64,000 nucleotides of DNA from Wolfiporia cocos (GCA_029448655.1 JACCLO010000001.1:1674001-1738000), one strand, 5' to 3'; shown: positions 49,117 to 61,076, counted from the first letter of the stretch. Made by a program: numbers and translations. Notes: generated by a model from the sequence alone, not told the origin.

Positions 49117-50441
49117 ATGTCCGTCTACCAAGCCACTACGTCTGCCCCCGTGAACATTGCCTGCATCAAGTGAGCCGGATGCTGCCTAGTACTCGGCTGG
49201 GAGACGCTAATCGACGCGCATTGGCAGGTATTGGGGAAAGCGGGATACCAAGTTGATCCTGCCCACCAACTCCTCCCTGTCTGTGACCCTTGACCAGGAC
49301 CACCTCCGGTCGACGACCACCTCGCGCGCGGACCCGTCGTTCGAGAAGGACAGGCTATGGCTGAACAGCGTCGAGGAGGAGATCAAGGAGGGAGGGCGCC
49401 TTGCGACATGCATTCGGGAAATGAAGCGCATGCGTAAGGAACTAGAGGAGAAGGATGCAAGCCAACCAAAGGTATGTCGCGTAATTGTGCAGAGTATGCT
49501 CGCTCTCTGAACGTTCTCGCTTTCAGATATCCTCGTACGCTGTCCACATCTGCTCGATCAACAACTTCCCTACCGCCGCGGGTTTGGCATCCTCCGCCGC
49601 AGGCTTTGCCGCCCTTGTCTCCTCACTCGCAGCTCTCTACTCCCTTCCTGCCTCTCCGTCTGAGCTTTCCCGCATCGCTCGTCAAGGCTCTGGCTCCGCC
49701 TGCCGCTCACTCTTTGGCGGTTACGTCGCATGGAACATGGGCTCGAAGCCCGACGGCTCCGACTCGTACGCCGTCGAGGTCGCGCCGCGCGAGCACTGGC
49801 CAGACATGCATGCTCTGATCTGTGTCGTCTCCGACGACAAGAAGGGCACCTCCTCCACGTCGGGCATGCAGCGCACGGTCGAGACGTCGCCGCTGCTGCA
49901 GCACCGCATCGCCCACGTCGTGCCCGCGCGCATGGAGGCGATCTCGGCGGCGATCCGCGCGCGCGACTTCGACACGTTCGCGCGGCTCACGATGCAGGAC
50001 TCGAACCAGTTCCACGCCGTCGCGCTCGACACGGACCCGCCGATCTTCTACATGAACGACGTCTCGCGCGCGATCATCGCACTCATCGTCGAGTACAACC
50101 GCGTGTCCGTCGCGGATGGCAGCAAGCTCAAGGCCGCGTACACGTACGATGCGGGTCCCAATGCCGTTATCTATGCGCCGAAGGAGAACCTGAAAGAGAT
50201 CATCGAACTTATCATCCACTACTTCCCACAGGCCGAGCCCTTCAAGGACCCCTTCGGGCTGTTCGGTGCTGCCGGTGTGCAAGGCAAGCTCGTTGAGGGC
50301 TTCAACCCAGCAGTGGCGAAGAGCTTCGGCGTCGGCGCTGTGAAGGGACTTATCCACACCAGGGTTGGCGATGGTCCGAGGGTTCTGGGTGCGGAAGAGG
50401 CTTTGCTGGGCGCGAATGGCCTTCCCAAGAGCCTCACCTGA
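49117..50441 (+). CDS. MVD1: Diphosphomevalonate decarboxylase
   Basis: 403 residues, exons 49117-49169, 49228-49471, 49527-50441. It catalyses ATP-dependent decarboxylation of mevalonate diphosphate to isopentenyl diphosphate in the sterol/isoprenoid pathway (ERG19 in yeast). Conserved features: NIACIKYWGKR at the N-terminus, LPTNSSLSVTLDQD, the GHMP-kinase-type phosphate loop INNFPTAAGLASSAAGFAAL, GSACRSLFGGYVAWNMG, SSTSGMQRTVETS, and TYDAGPNAVIYA with the catalytic Asp. The length matches fungal enzymes. Exon 3 is strongly GC-biased at third positions, consistent with high expression. The first intron splits the AAG codon of KYWGK. Confidence 0.96.
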
Positions 50442-50862
50442 TTAAATGATACTGTATGCTTGTTACACCTGGGGGTTGGCTGAAGATCTACTCATTGTTG
50501 TATCTACCTCGAAAACTAATCGCGACGTCGTGTCTAAAGATCAGGTCGGAGACTTGCTAGTAGCCATATCATATGGTCGCGAGGAAATTGAGCACGGGCT
50601 CTGTACTTCACTATAACTAGGTCATTATGCAGAGTACTGCGCATTTATGCTTGAATCGTTCTGGCCGCATCGTGTCGTATTGCCCTGCGAGAGCTATGAT
50701 GACATACAGTTCTGAACGTTGGTGGAACGGCTGTCAAAGTCAAGCATATAAGCCTGTCACGTCCTGGTCGAGAGACGACCAATGCTCCGTCATTCCCACC
50801 TCATCGCTTCCTGCCCCCGAGCCCATCGCCCATCTTCCTTCCGTTTCACCGCGCGCAGTGCC
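50442..50862. other. Intergenic
   Basis: MVD1 3' region and cupin promoter. No gene seen. Confidence 0.4.
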
Positions 50863-51580
50863 ATGACGCTTCCCAAGCCAAACACCACTCCGCCGAAGAA
50901 GGCACTGATTATCAGCAACATTGCACAGGTAGCGTCGGAGAGCGACAAGTTCAGGAGAGTGCTCTTCACTGGGAAGCACAGTCAGGTACGCCAGACTGTC
51001 CGGTGACAAGGCGGCAAAATTGTACCAACAATACGACTCCAGCTGGTTATCATGACCGTGCCCGTGGGCGGTGAAATCGGGGAGGTAGGTGCCAATGTCG
51101 CGACAGTCGCAACCAGTCCGACTTCACCAATCCGGCAGGAGACGTATACAGTTGATCAACACCTCTATTTTGTGTCGGGGACCGCCGAAGTGATCACGGA
51201 TGGCAAGAACGTACGTCTTCGCAACATCTGACTGCACCCACGTAACGAGGGGAATTGCAAAAGACAACATTGGCCCAGGAGCCCACGTTATCATTCCCGC
51301 GGGTACACTGCACAACGTACGCGATACTCTTCCTCGCACTACCGTAAGGTAGTCTTTGCTGACTCCCGGCGCAGTTCATCAATACCGGTCCAACGCCGTT
51401 GATCGTTTCTACGGTCGGTCTTCAGCTTCGTCTAATGGTCCGTGTAGTTTGTAAATTACGATCTTGTAGGTATATGCGCCCGCTGAACACAAGGCAAACA
51501 CCGTCCACGATAGCCTTGAACAGGGAGAGAAGCTGGAGGAAGCAGGGAAGGATGATCCGCCAACATGGGCAAAGGCATAG
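50863..51580 (+). CDS. Small cupin-domain protein
   Basis: About 125 residues in at least six short exons. Joined segments: KKALIISNIAQVASESDKFR, LFTGKHSQ-LVIMTVPVGGEI, TYTVDQHLYFVSGTAEVI, NIGPGAHVIIPAGTLHN-FIN, TPLIVST-VYAPAEHKANTV and the end DDPPTWAKA. This is the RmlC-like cupin pattern: motif 1 GGEIG(x)nDQHLYFVSGTAEV with a metal-binding His/Glu set, motif 2 GPGAHVIIPAGTLHN. Single-domain cupins of this kind are found across bacteria and fungi; the substrate is unknown. Donors at 50996 (gtacgc), 51083 (gtaggt) and 51319 (gtacgc) are clear. The intron after GKN at about 51209-51271 has a weak donor, so that junction is uncertain by one or two residues. Confidence 0.78.
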
Positions 51581-51786
51581 GGTTGCGACCAGACTGTTCG
51601 CCTAAATTGTCGGATGCATGGACATACGAGCTGACAGTAAGCAAGATGGGAGAGAGTGGTTCCCGTCGTCGTCGTGAGCTGCAAATCCGAACGCAGAGAA
51701 TACGGCTCTCGAGGAGAGACCTGTATGCACGGCGGCCTTCGGGCAGAGTTTCTTCGGCGCTATCCCTGAAGTGTGCCCGACCTGGC

Positions 51787-53272
51787 TTAAAAGACTTTGA
51801 GTGACCGTGGCAGAACTCTAGTCTGAGCCCGCACTTGACGGGACCGGAGCCGTTTGCATTCTGACGTACTATGAGCACCGCCGCAATAGGTGCACTCTTT
51901 CCAGACATAATTCTCCTTCACAATCGGACTAGTGCAGTCGAAGAACCAGTGCTCTCTGTCACCACAAACAATACAGGGCACACGTGGACGTGTCGTCTTG
52001 CGGTGCGGACAGTCACGCAAGAGGTGCGGACCTTCACAGAGAGCGCATTCTATCTCGGCTTCCAGTCGAGAATTCGCGGTGGGCACCGTATAGTTCAGGA
52101 GTGAGCCGATTGTGCGTAATACACGTACGGCGGGATCAGGAGGTCCTCGAGGGAGTATCTTCTTATGCCGCCAGTAGTAGTCCCAGCAAATTTCCGCGAG
52201 GATAGCAAGACGGACGTCGTGCATGGTTATCCCGTCTAGTCGCCGCTTGGGCCGCGGTAGATTCTCCCGATCTGGTCTGGTCGCGTCCTTTGTGATAGTG
52301 GTAAACGAGACGGTAAGGTAATCCTCGGTGATATAATAATGAGTTGTGCGCTGTTAGGGACAAATGAATACGGCCCGTCCGAGGAACAGCATAACCAATG
52401 GATGGCGGACTTACAGCTTCTTTGAGGCACAACTCGGTAAGCTTGTCAGCAAACTCGGAGGCGGCTTTCTGCGTTGTGAACGCCGACGTTTTGGCGAGGT
52501 AAAGACAATCCGGACGACGAGTGTGGACCTTGTGCGAGACGTACCATCCGCGGAGGTATAGCGGCTGGAGATACGCCGCCACCTGCTCGTCCGTTAGGAT
52601 CGTGCGTGGAAGGTCGGTCTCCTGGATGGGCGCAGGGATATAGCGAGCTTTTCTCCATTTTGATATCTTCTCTTGAGCCGGGGACGAAGCTGGGCCGGAC
52701 ATATCGAGCAAGTTCCCTGGAGCTGGATAGCCGGGCTGTGCCGAGCCGAGGATCTCACTGATGAAGTCGTAGAGAGGTTTCTCGGTCTGGGAGCCCTCCA
52801 GGACTGGTTTGGGGAGAGTCCGTCGGCGGGGCACCCATAGAGAGAAAGGTGGTCTTTCATCGTTGTATGCGTCATAGGCGCCAGATGGGCTCGTCCCCCC
52901 TGGGTACTTGACCCATGGATAGAGATTCCTTGGACTCGCACCCGTCGAATTCTCTAATTTGCCATGGTGTTCAGATCTTTCCTGCTGCACCAACGCATCG
53001 GAACGAACATCTGTAATGGACGAGGTTGGTTGGCTGTCCGATGCAGCGTCAATAGTTGGTAGCTGTTCCTTTGGTGATGGGGCAGGACCCGCTGGCGGAG
53101 CATGGCCGGAAGCAGGACGAGTTTCCGGAGGCGCGCTCGACGAATTACGGGGCAACAGTCCGCGAAAATTTAGCGACGATTGTGAGTTTGTATGAAGGCA
53201 CGAGCAGCGTGCACGGCGGGGACCAAAAGCATCAAGAGTCGCAAGAGAACGTGAAACGCGAGCGTGCATCAA
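51787..53272 (-). CDS. Pterin-carbinolamine-dehydratase-like protein with C-terminal zinc knuckles
   Basis: 473 residues, exons 53272-52415 and 52350-51787, one 64-nt intron (gtaagt...aacag). The N-terminus is basic and Ser-rich (MMHARVSRSLATLDAFGPRR), compatible with mitochondrial import. A long disordered Pro-rich part follows. The middle (DEQVAAYLQPLYLRGWYVSH ... TQKAASEFADKLTELCLKEA ... THYYITEDYLTVSFTTITKD ... MHDVRLA) has the helix-strand-strand-helix layout and the Gly-Trp and HxY-type positions of the DCoH fold. After it come three CCHC-like knuckles: CALCEGPHLLRDC, CIVCGDREHWFFDC and CTYCGGAHSTSEC. That mixture suggests RNA binding in mitochondria rather than pterin metabolism. The dehydratase assignment is by eye and moderate. 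Confidence 0.6.
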
Positions 53273-54419
53273 GCACTAACCGGGCCTGAAGAGTTAAGAA
53301 CTGTGTAAATGCCTGCAGGAGCATAGACGCCAGCGCGATCGGGTCACGCCACATCAGCGGAAAATGCCGTGTGGCACCTTCGTTCTGCTCACGAACACGC
53401 CAGCGCAACGCTCACAAACGTTGTCCTTCCTTGCGTAGCCTGCTCGTACTTTTGGTGCATTCTCTGAAGAGAAGGGGGAACTTGTGCTACAGAAGGTGGG
53501 GTAACAACTGCGACGAGTTTGTGGAACACTTGCTGTTGGCCGGTGACCCTCTCATTGACAGGTAGGACATTGTGATCCTTTACGTAGGAAACCGATGAAG
53601 GAGGCCTGACTATACTGCTGAGAGGAAACTACACACGCAGGCTGTACCGCTCGGTATTCGTTCGCGAAATTGTCCATCACAGCTCATAGGTTTTTGACAT
53701 TATCATGTCCTCTGCAATCCGTTCTCATAATCCTGAGACGGTATTTAATACTAGCAGCGGCAGAGACATTGTAGGTAGTATCAGAATATGCGAGAGTATC
53801 CTTGCCGTTGCGTTGTTGAAACTTGCTGAAGAGTGATGCAATTTGGGTAGCACTTGTGGGACAATACAACAGTTCGGACTCCCCTAATTTAATTTACGGA
53901 TTTACAAGAAGCTAGAAATAATCAGATCCAATACCTGAGACTATAGGATAGAAACGTGGGTGTGACATCGGGAAATCGGGAGCCCGTCCCTCTTCACCGT
54001 CCGAGAATCCATGAATCGGACAGTAGTTCCAATCAAGTGGCTCTACAATGAGTATCCGACTCGGGCCTCGACGTAGCTGTCTTCGTGATATACATTGCAA
54101 TTAATGTGCCTTGACCGGTGACCGCTCGCAACACAATTGGAATGATAAATATCTTCACACAGAATGGCTCCACGTTCTCGATCTGCAGTCTGCTCTTTTG
54201 TGCTATGACTACTCCGTCAGACAGAAATCGATCTCTTGAAGCAGTCTCTGATGTCTCGTGAATCATATCTTCTGACGACGTTGTGATGTCCGACGGCTAC
54301 CGTCGGCCAGACGTATCAGGTCAACAATTCACACTTTGTACATTTGCATTCGACAGTTTGTGCTCTCCATAGCCTCTTCTCGCTTGTCGGTTATATCGGC
54401 CCATATATTGACGCTCGTC
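53273..54419. other. Intergenic
   Basis: About 1.1 kb. Short frames only. No gene or RNA gene recognised. Confidence 0.4.
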
Positions 54420-54705
54420 GCGCCACTAATCGGCGCCACGCAGCTGCTTAGGCTGCCTGTAGCTTTGTGGCGCGGGTACCAAGTCTCAAGAACAAGGTAT
54501 GGGATCTCTAAAATGAGTGTTGGTACCTGTGTAACGCGGCTATGGTTGCCTGAACCGCCGGCAGTTGTGCGGAACCGATTTGTGGCGTGACAAGCGTCAA
54601 TGTGTCGGTCGATACGACGAGGGAGAAGGGGCTGCGTCGAGTGCGAACTCTCAAAATTGCAAAAATGCGAATAGCTGACCCGACACGTCTGGCCGACAAT
54701 ACATG
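54420..54705. repeat. Direct repeat X, left copy
   Basis: Diverged copy of 55150-55440. Shared blocks include tgtggcg(t)gacaagc(g/a)tca, gtcggtcgatac-type sequence and aatgcgaatag(c/t)tgacc. Non-coding. Confidence 0.6.
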
Positions 54706-55149
54706 GGCGCCCGGGAGGCATGCATGTCAGGCCAGTGCTTTCCGCGTCCAAGTGTCGGCGCTGACCCCCGCGGCCGGCATCGTCGGTGCACCGCCAATTC
54801 TCCGGTCAGATGTCGTTGATGCGGGTCTGAGTGGCAGGTGGTAGGTGGCAGATGGCAGGTGCTTGCAAAGTCAATTGCTGACGCAAATGCAAGTGAAATT
54901 GCGAAGGCAGAGCGGAGCCTGCGTCATTGAGGTCAGTGCATCGGGCGCTGTGGCGCCGCCTCGATGTCGTGAATGCGCATCTTGTGCGGTGCACCGGCGA
55001 TGAATCGATGATGCATGATATGCATGATAGACCATATTCGGATGCCAGATGCAGCAGCTCTATCTGTGGAAGCGGGGCACGTGAGACGGTGTTGCCCAGA
55101 TTGAGCACCGTGGCCGCACTAGTCCTCGGCGCGCCACCAGAACACCGAC
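54706..55149. other. Spacer between direct repeats X
   Basis: No gene seen. Confidence 0.35.
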
Positions 55150-55440
55150 GCAACGACGTGCTGATGCCGCAGAGCCGCTGCTTTGAGCAACCTGTAGCCG
55201 TGTGGCGCAGATACCGAGTCTCAGGAACAATATATAAGATCCTCGACTGCATGAGCCTGAGTACCTGTGCGACACATCTAGGGTTGCCTGAACGAGCAGC
55301 TGTGAGGCACCGACTTGTGGCGTAACAAGCATCACTGCGTCCGTCGATACGGCCGAGGGGCGCGAAGGGACCGTGTCGACGGCAAATGCAAACCCGCAAA
55401 ATGCGAATAGTTGACCTGATACGCCTGGCCGACCGTAGAC
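55150..55440. repeat. Direct repeat X, right copy
   Basis: Partner of 54420-54705, same orientation, about 735 bp apart start to start, many substitutions and small indels. Confidence 0.6.
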
Positions 55441-56057
55441 GGCTGTATATCATATCAAATGTCTCATCGCTATGGTTGCAGTGACAGCGAAGCATCGAAG
55501 GCTAAGGATTGCTATTGTGAAACAACAAGGGCAGCAGCGTGATATGCCAGCGACACACTGACATGTTCCTGCGCGGCTGGCCCGGCCTGCAAGGAGCCGG
55601 TGTCAAGTAGCTGTCATCGTCTTGTAGTTGCAGCTTGAAACAAGTGAGGATCTGTACAAGAGCTGATCTTGTACCTATACTTGAACATGCCTTGGGTCAG
55701 GGCAAGCCCGCAGTCAATGAGCATCTTAGACGCTGAGGCACAAGTACCCACCCGGCGGGTACATCGTGCCCATATTGAAAAATCCGGAACTAAGGCTGAT
55801 GAACTGCATTTGATATTGTCGTCCGGATTAGTACGCCGCGTCTTGGAGAGAATATTCATGCATACATCAGTCGATTAGAAAATACATCAGGACCCCGGAC
55901 TCCACTGACTCGTCCATTTGCAGACGCACAATTTATCAACATAATCATCTTTCTCTCGCGACACCGTCCCGTCGAGCTCGCGCACACGCCTTACGTCGAT
56001 ACAAGAGAGCACTGTGAGTCCGTGATTGTACATGGTAGCTCTGCATTTATCTCGTTG
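55441..56057. other. Intergenic with one coding-like frame
   Basis: A minus-strand frame 55859-55614 (TNPDDNIKCSSSALVPDFSI ...) is slightly protein-like but unrecognised. No gene called. Confidence 0.3.
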
Positions 56058-56690
56058 CTAGAGGCCCCACAAAAGTTCCTTGATTTCCCGGAAGGCAGCG
56101 CCGGGCTCGGTGTCGCCAGTGATCTCCGCGTGATCAATGCTGATATCCTCCACCGCAACATCTTCTTCCATGTGCTGTTCACTCGTTGTACCCGACAAAG
56201 GCGTGATACCTTGAAGCTGAGCAATCTTGAACAGCGCTTGTGCGGTGCTGCAATTCGTCGCACGAGCGATCGCACGCAAACTGGGACGAGTGAGCAGCCT
56301 AGGGGACCCGGATAACGTCCAGAATGACCTGACAGCACACAGGTCAGTGGGAGTAGTGAAACGAGCTATGCTGCCGAAAACGTACTGATACTGAATACCA
56401 TTCCTCTTGCAATAACTGCAGACGGCTCGATCCCAATGGTTTCCCTCGTACCATCTGTTCTGTACCACTTGCACACGGCGTCCTGTTTCGCTCTCCAGCC
56501 TCTCCAGAATACGGACATCATACGTATTGCTGAGTCCTATACTTCTGACTGTTCCTGAATCCTGCAGCTTGATCAGGGTCTGCCAAGCTTGGAGAGTCTT
56601 GGAATACTGTTCGAAGGGCGAATGCAAGAGGACGCAATCAATATAATTGTAGCAGTAGTTGATGTGTCTTCGGAACGCTCCTACTAACAG
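56058..56690 (-). pseudogene. Aldo/keto reductase, 5'-truncated
   Basis: The C-terminal two thirds of an NADPH-dependent aldo/keto reductase: NYIDCVLLHSPFEQYSKTLQ, the strand GTVRSIGLSNTYDVRILE, QVVQNRWYEGNHWDRAV, then a 59-nt intron (gtacgt at 56382 to gtcag) and SFWTLSGSPRLLTRP, STAQALFKIAQLQGITPLSG, ending ELLWGL. The catalytic Tyr/Lys/Asp part and the start are absent: homology stops near 56690, about 65 bp from the repeat that starts at 56757. The remaining exons read without stops, so truncation looks recent or upstream exons were displaced. Confidence 0.8.
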
Positions 56691-56756
56691 ACATTGTAAT
56701 TGGGTTACAGTAGCTCAGAATCTGCAAGTTCTGACCAAGTTCTAAGTGGGGAGGGG

Positions 56757-57042
56757 CAACTGTAGGGATACGGCAATTTCCGGCTGGCTAGCGCCAGTAA
56801 TGCGCCGCTGTCAAATGCCGGACATCCCCATCAACAGCATCCCTAAAGCAGCTTGGAGCACAGAGAGGACAGTGGTCACAGCTAATAACTCGTTGTACAA
56901 AAAGATTCACGAAACATGTAAGTGGGAGGAATTGCTCAGAATCATAATTCGGATAAATTGTTCGGAACAGATTTTTAGTAGATAATTCCATTTTCGAGAT
57001 CTGACCATTGAGCATGCTGTTTTGAGACGATGAGGATGTTTA
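56757..57042. repeat. Direct repeat Y, left copy
   Basis: About 286 bp matching 58424-58705 closely (blocks ccggctggctagcgccagt, gcgccgctgtcaaatgccgg, aaattgttcggaacagattt). It may be a terminal repeat of a small retroelement or a separate insertion. The ends do not begin TG and end CA. Confidence 0.7.
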
Positions 57043-58423
57043 CAATGATTGTGCACTTAGTTCTTGGATAATCTCCTCGTCGCTGTCGCGAAAAATATCG
57101 ACATCTGGCCATAGACCAAGGCTCGTCGGCCGCTCTCTCTCGTCTACAGGATTTAACAAGAAAGTGTCTTCTGCAATACGATTAGATCTAAGCCTTATGG
57201 CTATAGTATAAATATTGGGCTTGCCAGGACCTTCGGCGTCACATCTTTCGCTTGCCCCCGAGTGATCGATGTCGGTGATTTTCGGCGTGGGAGACTCAGA
57301 ACCGAAAACTTTGACGGGTTGAGTACATGATGTATCTGAAAATGCAACACTTACTCGTGGCCTCGGGATCTACCTCTCGCAAATCATCCAAGGTTTCTAC
57401 GCTACTACGTTTGATTGCAAGCATATTAACCAATCTTTTGCTCCTGTAATCTGAGGAGACTCGCTGTGTTGATAATTCAATTATTTGTCACTCATTAACA
57501 TTGATATCAGCATTAGGAATCACCTTAGTCCCTTGGTTGAGGCGTTTAACATCGCCTTTGAGCGACGAAATCGTGCCGTTTCTCATTATTAATTGAAGAG
57601 TACTGAGACCATCGAATTCTGCAGTGTCATCCTGGTACCTGGACGCTATAAACCGTTTCAGCACGTAAAAAAGTTCTTGACATACTCTCGCCATCGGTCA
57701 TGGAGCCCTTCAAGGAGATGATCGGGTAACACATCCGAGTTGGTCTCAAGGTCGTTGAATGTGTCAACTTGAACGAGTCGAATTTTCTCTAGCTGCTTGT
57801 GCGGCCGCATCCAATTGGGCAGAGGAACAGAGGATGAAGATTGTGCAGGCATTGAGGACGATAATTTTGTGAGACCAGCACACAAAGATGAGATTTAGAG
57901 CGAAGAGAGCACCAACAGAACGAATGTCGTGTTATAGGCTTATGCGAGTACCGGACGTGTACTAACTACCTTGTATATATAAGCGCAGCGGCAGTTGCCA
58001 ACATGCAAGAATTGGACTGAACCTTCCTGGTCGGGGTCTCCTTGTCCAATTAAGCAGCCTGAGGGGAGGCATCATGTGCCCGTAATCGCCAGACACGCGC
58101 GTGGGAAGCGGCCGTTTTGTCGAATCGAGGTCGGACATGGCGACCTCGCGGTATTTTGACACTGGCTTATGGATACTCAACTAGCAACCTCATTCTACGC
58201 ACTGCGAGCCTTGCGATTGAGTGACGTGGAATATGCACTGCCGTTGTAACATGTTCAAAGGAAAAATAAATGTCATAATTATCTATGGGTCGGTACCGAC
58301 GTGGCGGTACGCACGCGGTATAACGATCGGAATTGTAGCAGCTTGTTTGTAAGTTGCTGTTTGCTGTATGCATTGTGCGATAAGACCTCTGACACTGCGA
58401 GCCTTCTCGTTGCATGAACCGGC
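57043..58423. other. 1.4-kb segment between direct repeats Y
   Basis: The minus strand contains frames 57885-57658 (SSSVPLPNWMRPHKQLEKIR ... LEGLHDRWREYVKNFF) and 57694-57488 (LQLIMRNGTISSLKGDVKRL), which could be exons of one small gene or of the element's cargo. No reverse transcriptase, integrase or transposase motif is visible. Confidence 0.4.
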
Positions 58424-58705
58424 AACCGTAGGGGGCGGCAATTGCCGGCTGGCTAGCGCCAGTGATGCGCCGCTGTCAAATGCCGGACGTCCCCATCAAC
58501 GGCATACCTAAAGCAGCTGAGAGCACAGAGAGGACGGTGGTCATAGCTAATAGCTCGCTGTACAAAAGGATTCATGAAAAATGTTGGCGGGAAGACTTGC
58601 CCAGAATCGAAATTTGAATAAATTGTTCGGAACAGATTTTGAATAAATAATTCCATTTCCGAGATCTCATTATTGAGCAAGCTGTTTTGAGATGATGAGA
58701 ATGCT
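58424..58705. repeat. Direct repeat Y, right copy
   Basis: Partner of 56757-57042 in the same orientation. Confidence 0.7.
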
Positions 58706-59021
58706 TACAAAAAACTGTCCCGAACGATTTTTGGAATGCTAGCTGAATGAATTTTTATGACTGTTGCTGAAGGGTCAGAATCTGAACTCAAGAAGGAGAT
58801 ACAATTACATGGTTGTAGGAAAGCAGCAATCATTTTGTAGATTGTCGACGTTCCAACAAACATCATCCCTCATTACTTCACAGTATAATGGCACACATGC
58901 TTATGATACCAATAAAAACATCCCTGTTGGTGATCTTGCGCAGCTTGCAACCTATGAATTTATTTTGAACGGGACAGAGTGGCTATGATAAGCTTCCTAT
59001 ATAGGGCGGACAAGCACGTGA
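58706..59021. other. Intergenic
   Basis: No gene recognised. Confidence 0.35.
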
Positions 59022-59264
59022 CGCTACGCGTCGCATCGCGTCGATTCGCGTCGAGACAACCTCATACCTGCTCGGAAGAATCTCAAGCTCAAGGTAGAAA
59101 AATTAGATGTACTCAAAGCAGCAGTCTATCGCTACAATTTGAAGCCAGAACCAGAGTGCGTAGCCGGTGAATCCGTGCATTCCACTTCTTGCCGCCCTTC
59201 CGATTCCGAGAGTGATTGCAGTGACAATCTTGATACCCAGAGTATGGATAGTGATTTGGACTAG
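59022..59264 (+). CDS. Coding-like open frame, acidic C-terminus, no start codon
   Basis: An 80-codon stretch without ATG reads RKNLKLKVEKLDVLKAAVYR, then a Ser/Asp-rich end SDNLDTQSMDSDLD before TAG. A Lys/Leu helix followed by an acidic tail is protein-like. It may be the last exon of a lost gene or part of a mobile element next to repeat Y. Family unknown. Confidence 0.3.
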   Translation, partial: RYASHRVDSRRDNLIPARKNLKLKVEKLDVLKAAVYRYNLKPEPECVAGESVHSTSCRPSDSESDCSDNLDTQSMDSDLD

Positions 59265-59547
59265 TTTGATAGCTTAGACAGACAGATCTTGGTATTCTAG
59301 CAAGTAAACCGTAATGTATTTTTGCTGCTGTGCACCAGAAGTGACTATCTATGGGTACGCTGATACCAGTGGCGATGGCGGCGCAATCGCGATCTGGGCG
59401 CTATGATTGCTTATCTAGGCAAGTGATTCAATGTCCGATGACATTTGGATCAGCGCCCGTGGACAAGACTCTTGGCGGGGTTGCCGGTCCCCACTCTAAC
59501 CTTCGAAGACCTGTGCCCCATCCCACCTTGTTGGGCGTAGCCGCAGC

Positions 59548-61076
59548 ATGGTCAACAGTCTCAATGACCGAGCAGCTCCTACGGGAGATCCTGGTGGACT
59601 CAAGAAATATGAGGTTTTCTGGCGCGATCATCAGCCATGGCTCCGAGAGCGAGGATATGAGCTTCGTATACGCTACCATCCTGACTGGAAGCCATCCTGG
59701 GAAGGCACGAATAAACGTCATACTAAGTGCGAGGATGGCTTGCTGATAGATGTGAGTTTTCATCTATGTTCCAGAGTCTTTGCTTAACGTGTCTCAGCAT
59801 CCGATGATTCTCGATGCCACAAGGATATCGGACGGCGAGATGGTCTCACTCAAGAGGACGTCTAAATCTAAGCATCCTCATGAAGCAGATATCGCTCAGT
59901 TTCTCTCGTCCGGGGCGTTAGCTCATGATCCGCGCAATCACTGCGTACCCATCTACGAGGTTCTTCAGGATCCGTCGGCCGATGACGTTTTGATAATTGT
60001 TATGCCATTTCTGCGCGATTTTCGAAACCCACGCTTCCAAACAGTCGGGGAGGCGGTTGAGCTGTTCCAGCAGCTTATTGACGTACGTCTACATGCTGCT
60101 TTGTGTTGCAAATGAACTGAGCTAGAATCATGGGATAGGGCTTGCATTTCATGCACGAGCATCGCATTGCACATCGGTAAGCCCTCAATATTTGTGTATG
60201 AGCACAATGCTCACAGAACATCAGAGATATTTCAGACTTCAACGTCATGATGGACCCTCGGGCCATGTTTCCTAAGATGTATCATCCAATCAAGACCAGT
60301 ATGAAGCGTGATTACAGCGGACGTGCCAAATATCATACTCGTACGGAGCGTCCCACGAGATACTACTACGTGGATTTTGGGCTATCTCGTAGGTTTGGAC
60401 ATGACGAAGACAATCCGCAGGAGCTTCCAATCCTTGGTGGAGATAAGACGGTCCCTGAGTTCCAAGACGAGGGATATGACAGGCCGCACAATCCATTTCA
60501 CGCCGACGTATACTATCTCGGTAACTTAATCCGAGAATCTTTCCTGCAAGTGAGATTTAAATTCCTGCGACCGACAGAATATGGAGTCTGATAACTTCTC
60601 AGGTGTATCTCGGAGTAGAATTCATGGAGCCTCTTATTACAGAAATGGTTCAAGATGATCCGAGGATGCGTCCTACAATGGATGAAGTCGTCGCTCGCTT
60701 CAAAGATGTCAAGTCCGGCTTAACAACGTGGAGACTGCGCCGTCGCCTCACAAGGAAGAAGGATCCACCTATTGCGCGATTTGCCGTTCGTGTCATACAT
60801 TCTTTCCGTACAATCAGCTATATCGTCAGGCGGCTTCCCTCTGTTCCGACCCCCCCAGCGCTGTCGCCCTTACGAGCAACCACATCCAATTCCCTAGCGT
60901 CACCTCATCCAGCCTCCCCGTCGTCCCACGATGATGATACCGTCTCGTCAGTACGGAAGATAGAGACCGCTTCCCATCGAGATGAGGAGATTCAGATGCC
61001 ATCCACGACAGTGGAATCTTCTGTGATCGCAAACGCGTCCAGGGAGACTCTGACATCACCGCAAGACGTCATTTGA
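59548..61076 (+). CDS. Agaricomycete kinase-like protein
   Basis: 441 residues, exons 59548-59751, 59798-60082, 60139-60176, 60225-60549, 60603-61076. It belongs to the large mushroom family of protein-kinase-like proteins typified by IVMPFLRDFRNPRF, GLAFMHEHRIAHRD, FNVMMDP.AMFPKMYHP and RTERPTRYYYVDFGLSRRF. The HRD (AHRDISDFN) and DFG (VDFGLSR) motifs and a VSLKRTSK lysine are present, so activity is possible; a glycine-rich loop is not obvious. A short helical/Ser-rich tail follows (SLASPHPASPSSHDDD). The 38-nt exon 3 is fixed by the HRD motif split CG|A, with acceptor acatcag rather than the nearer cacag. Cytosolic; substrate unknown. Confidence 0.88.

Noticed and set aside
49707..50357. 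216-codon minus-strand frame
   Set aside because: Antisense of the strongly codon-biased MVD1 exon 3.
56757..58705. Complete LTR retrotransposon
   Set aside because: Direct repeats lack TG/CA ends, there is no primer-binding site or gag/pol, and the interior is only 1.4 kb; kept only as direct repeats.
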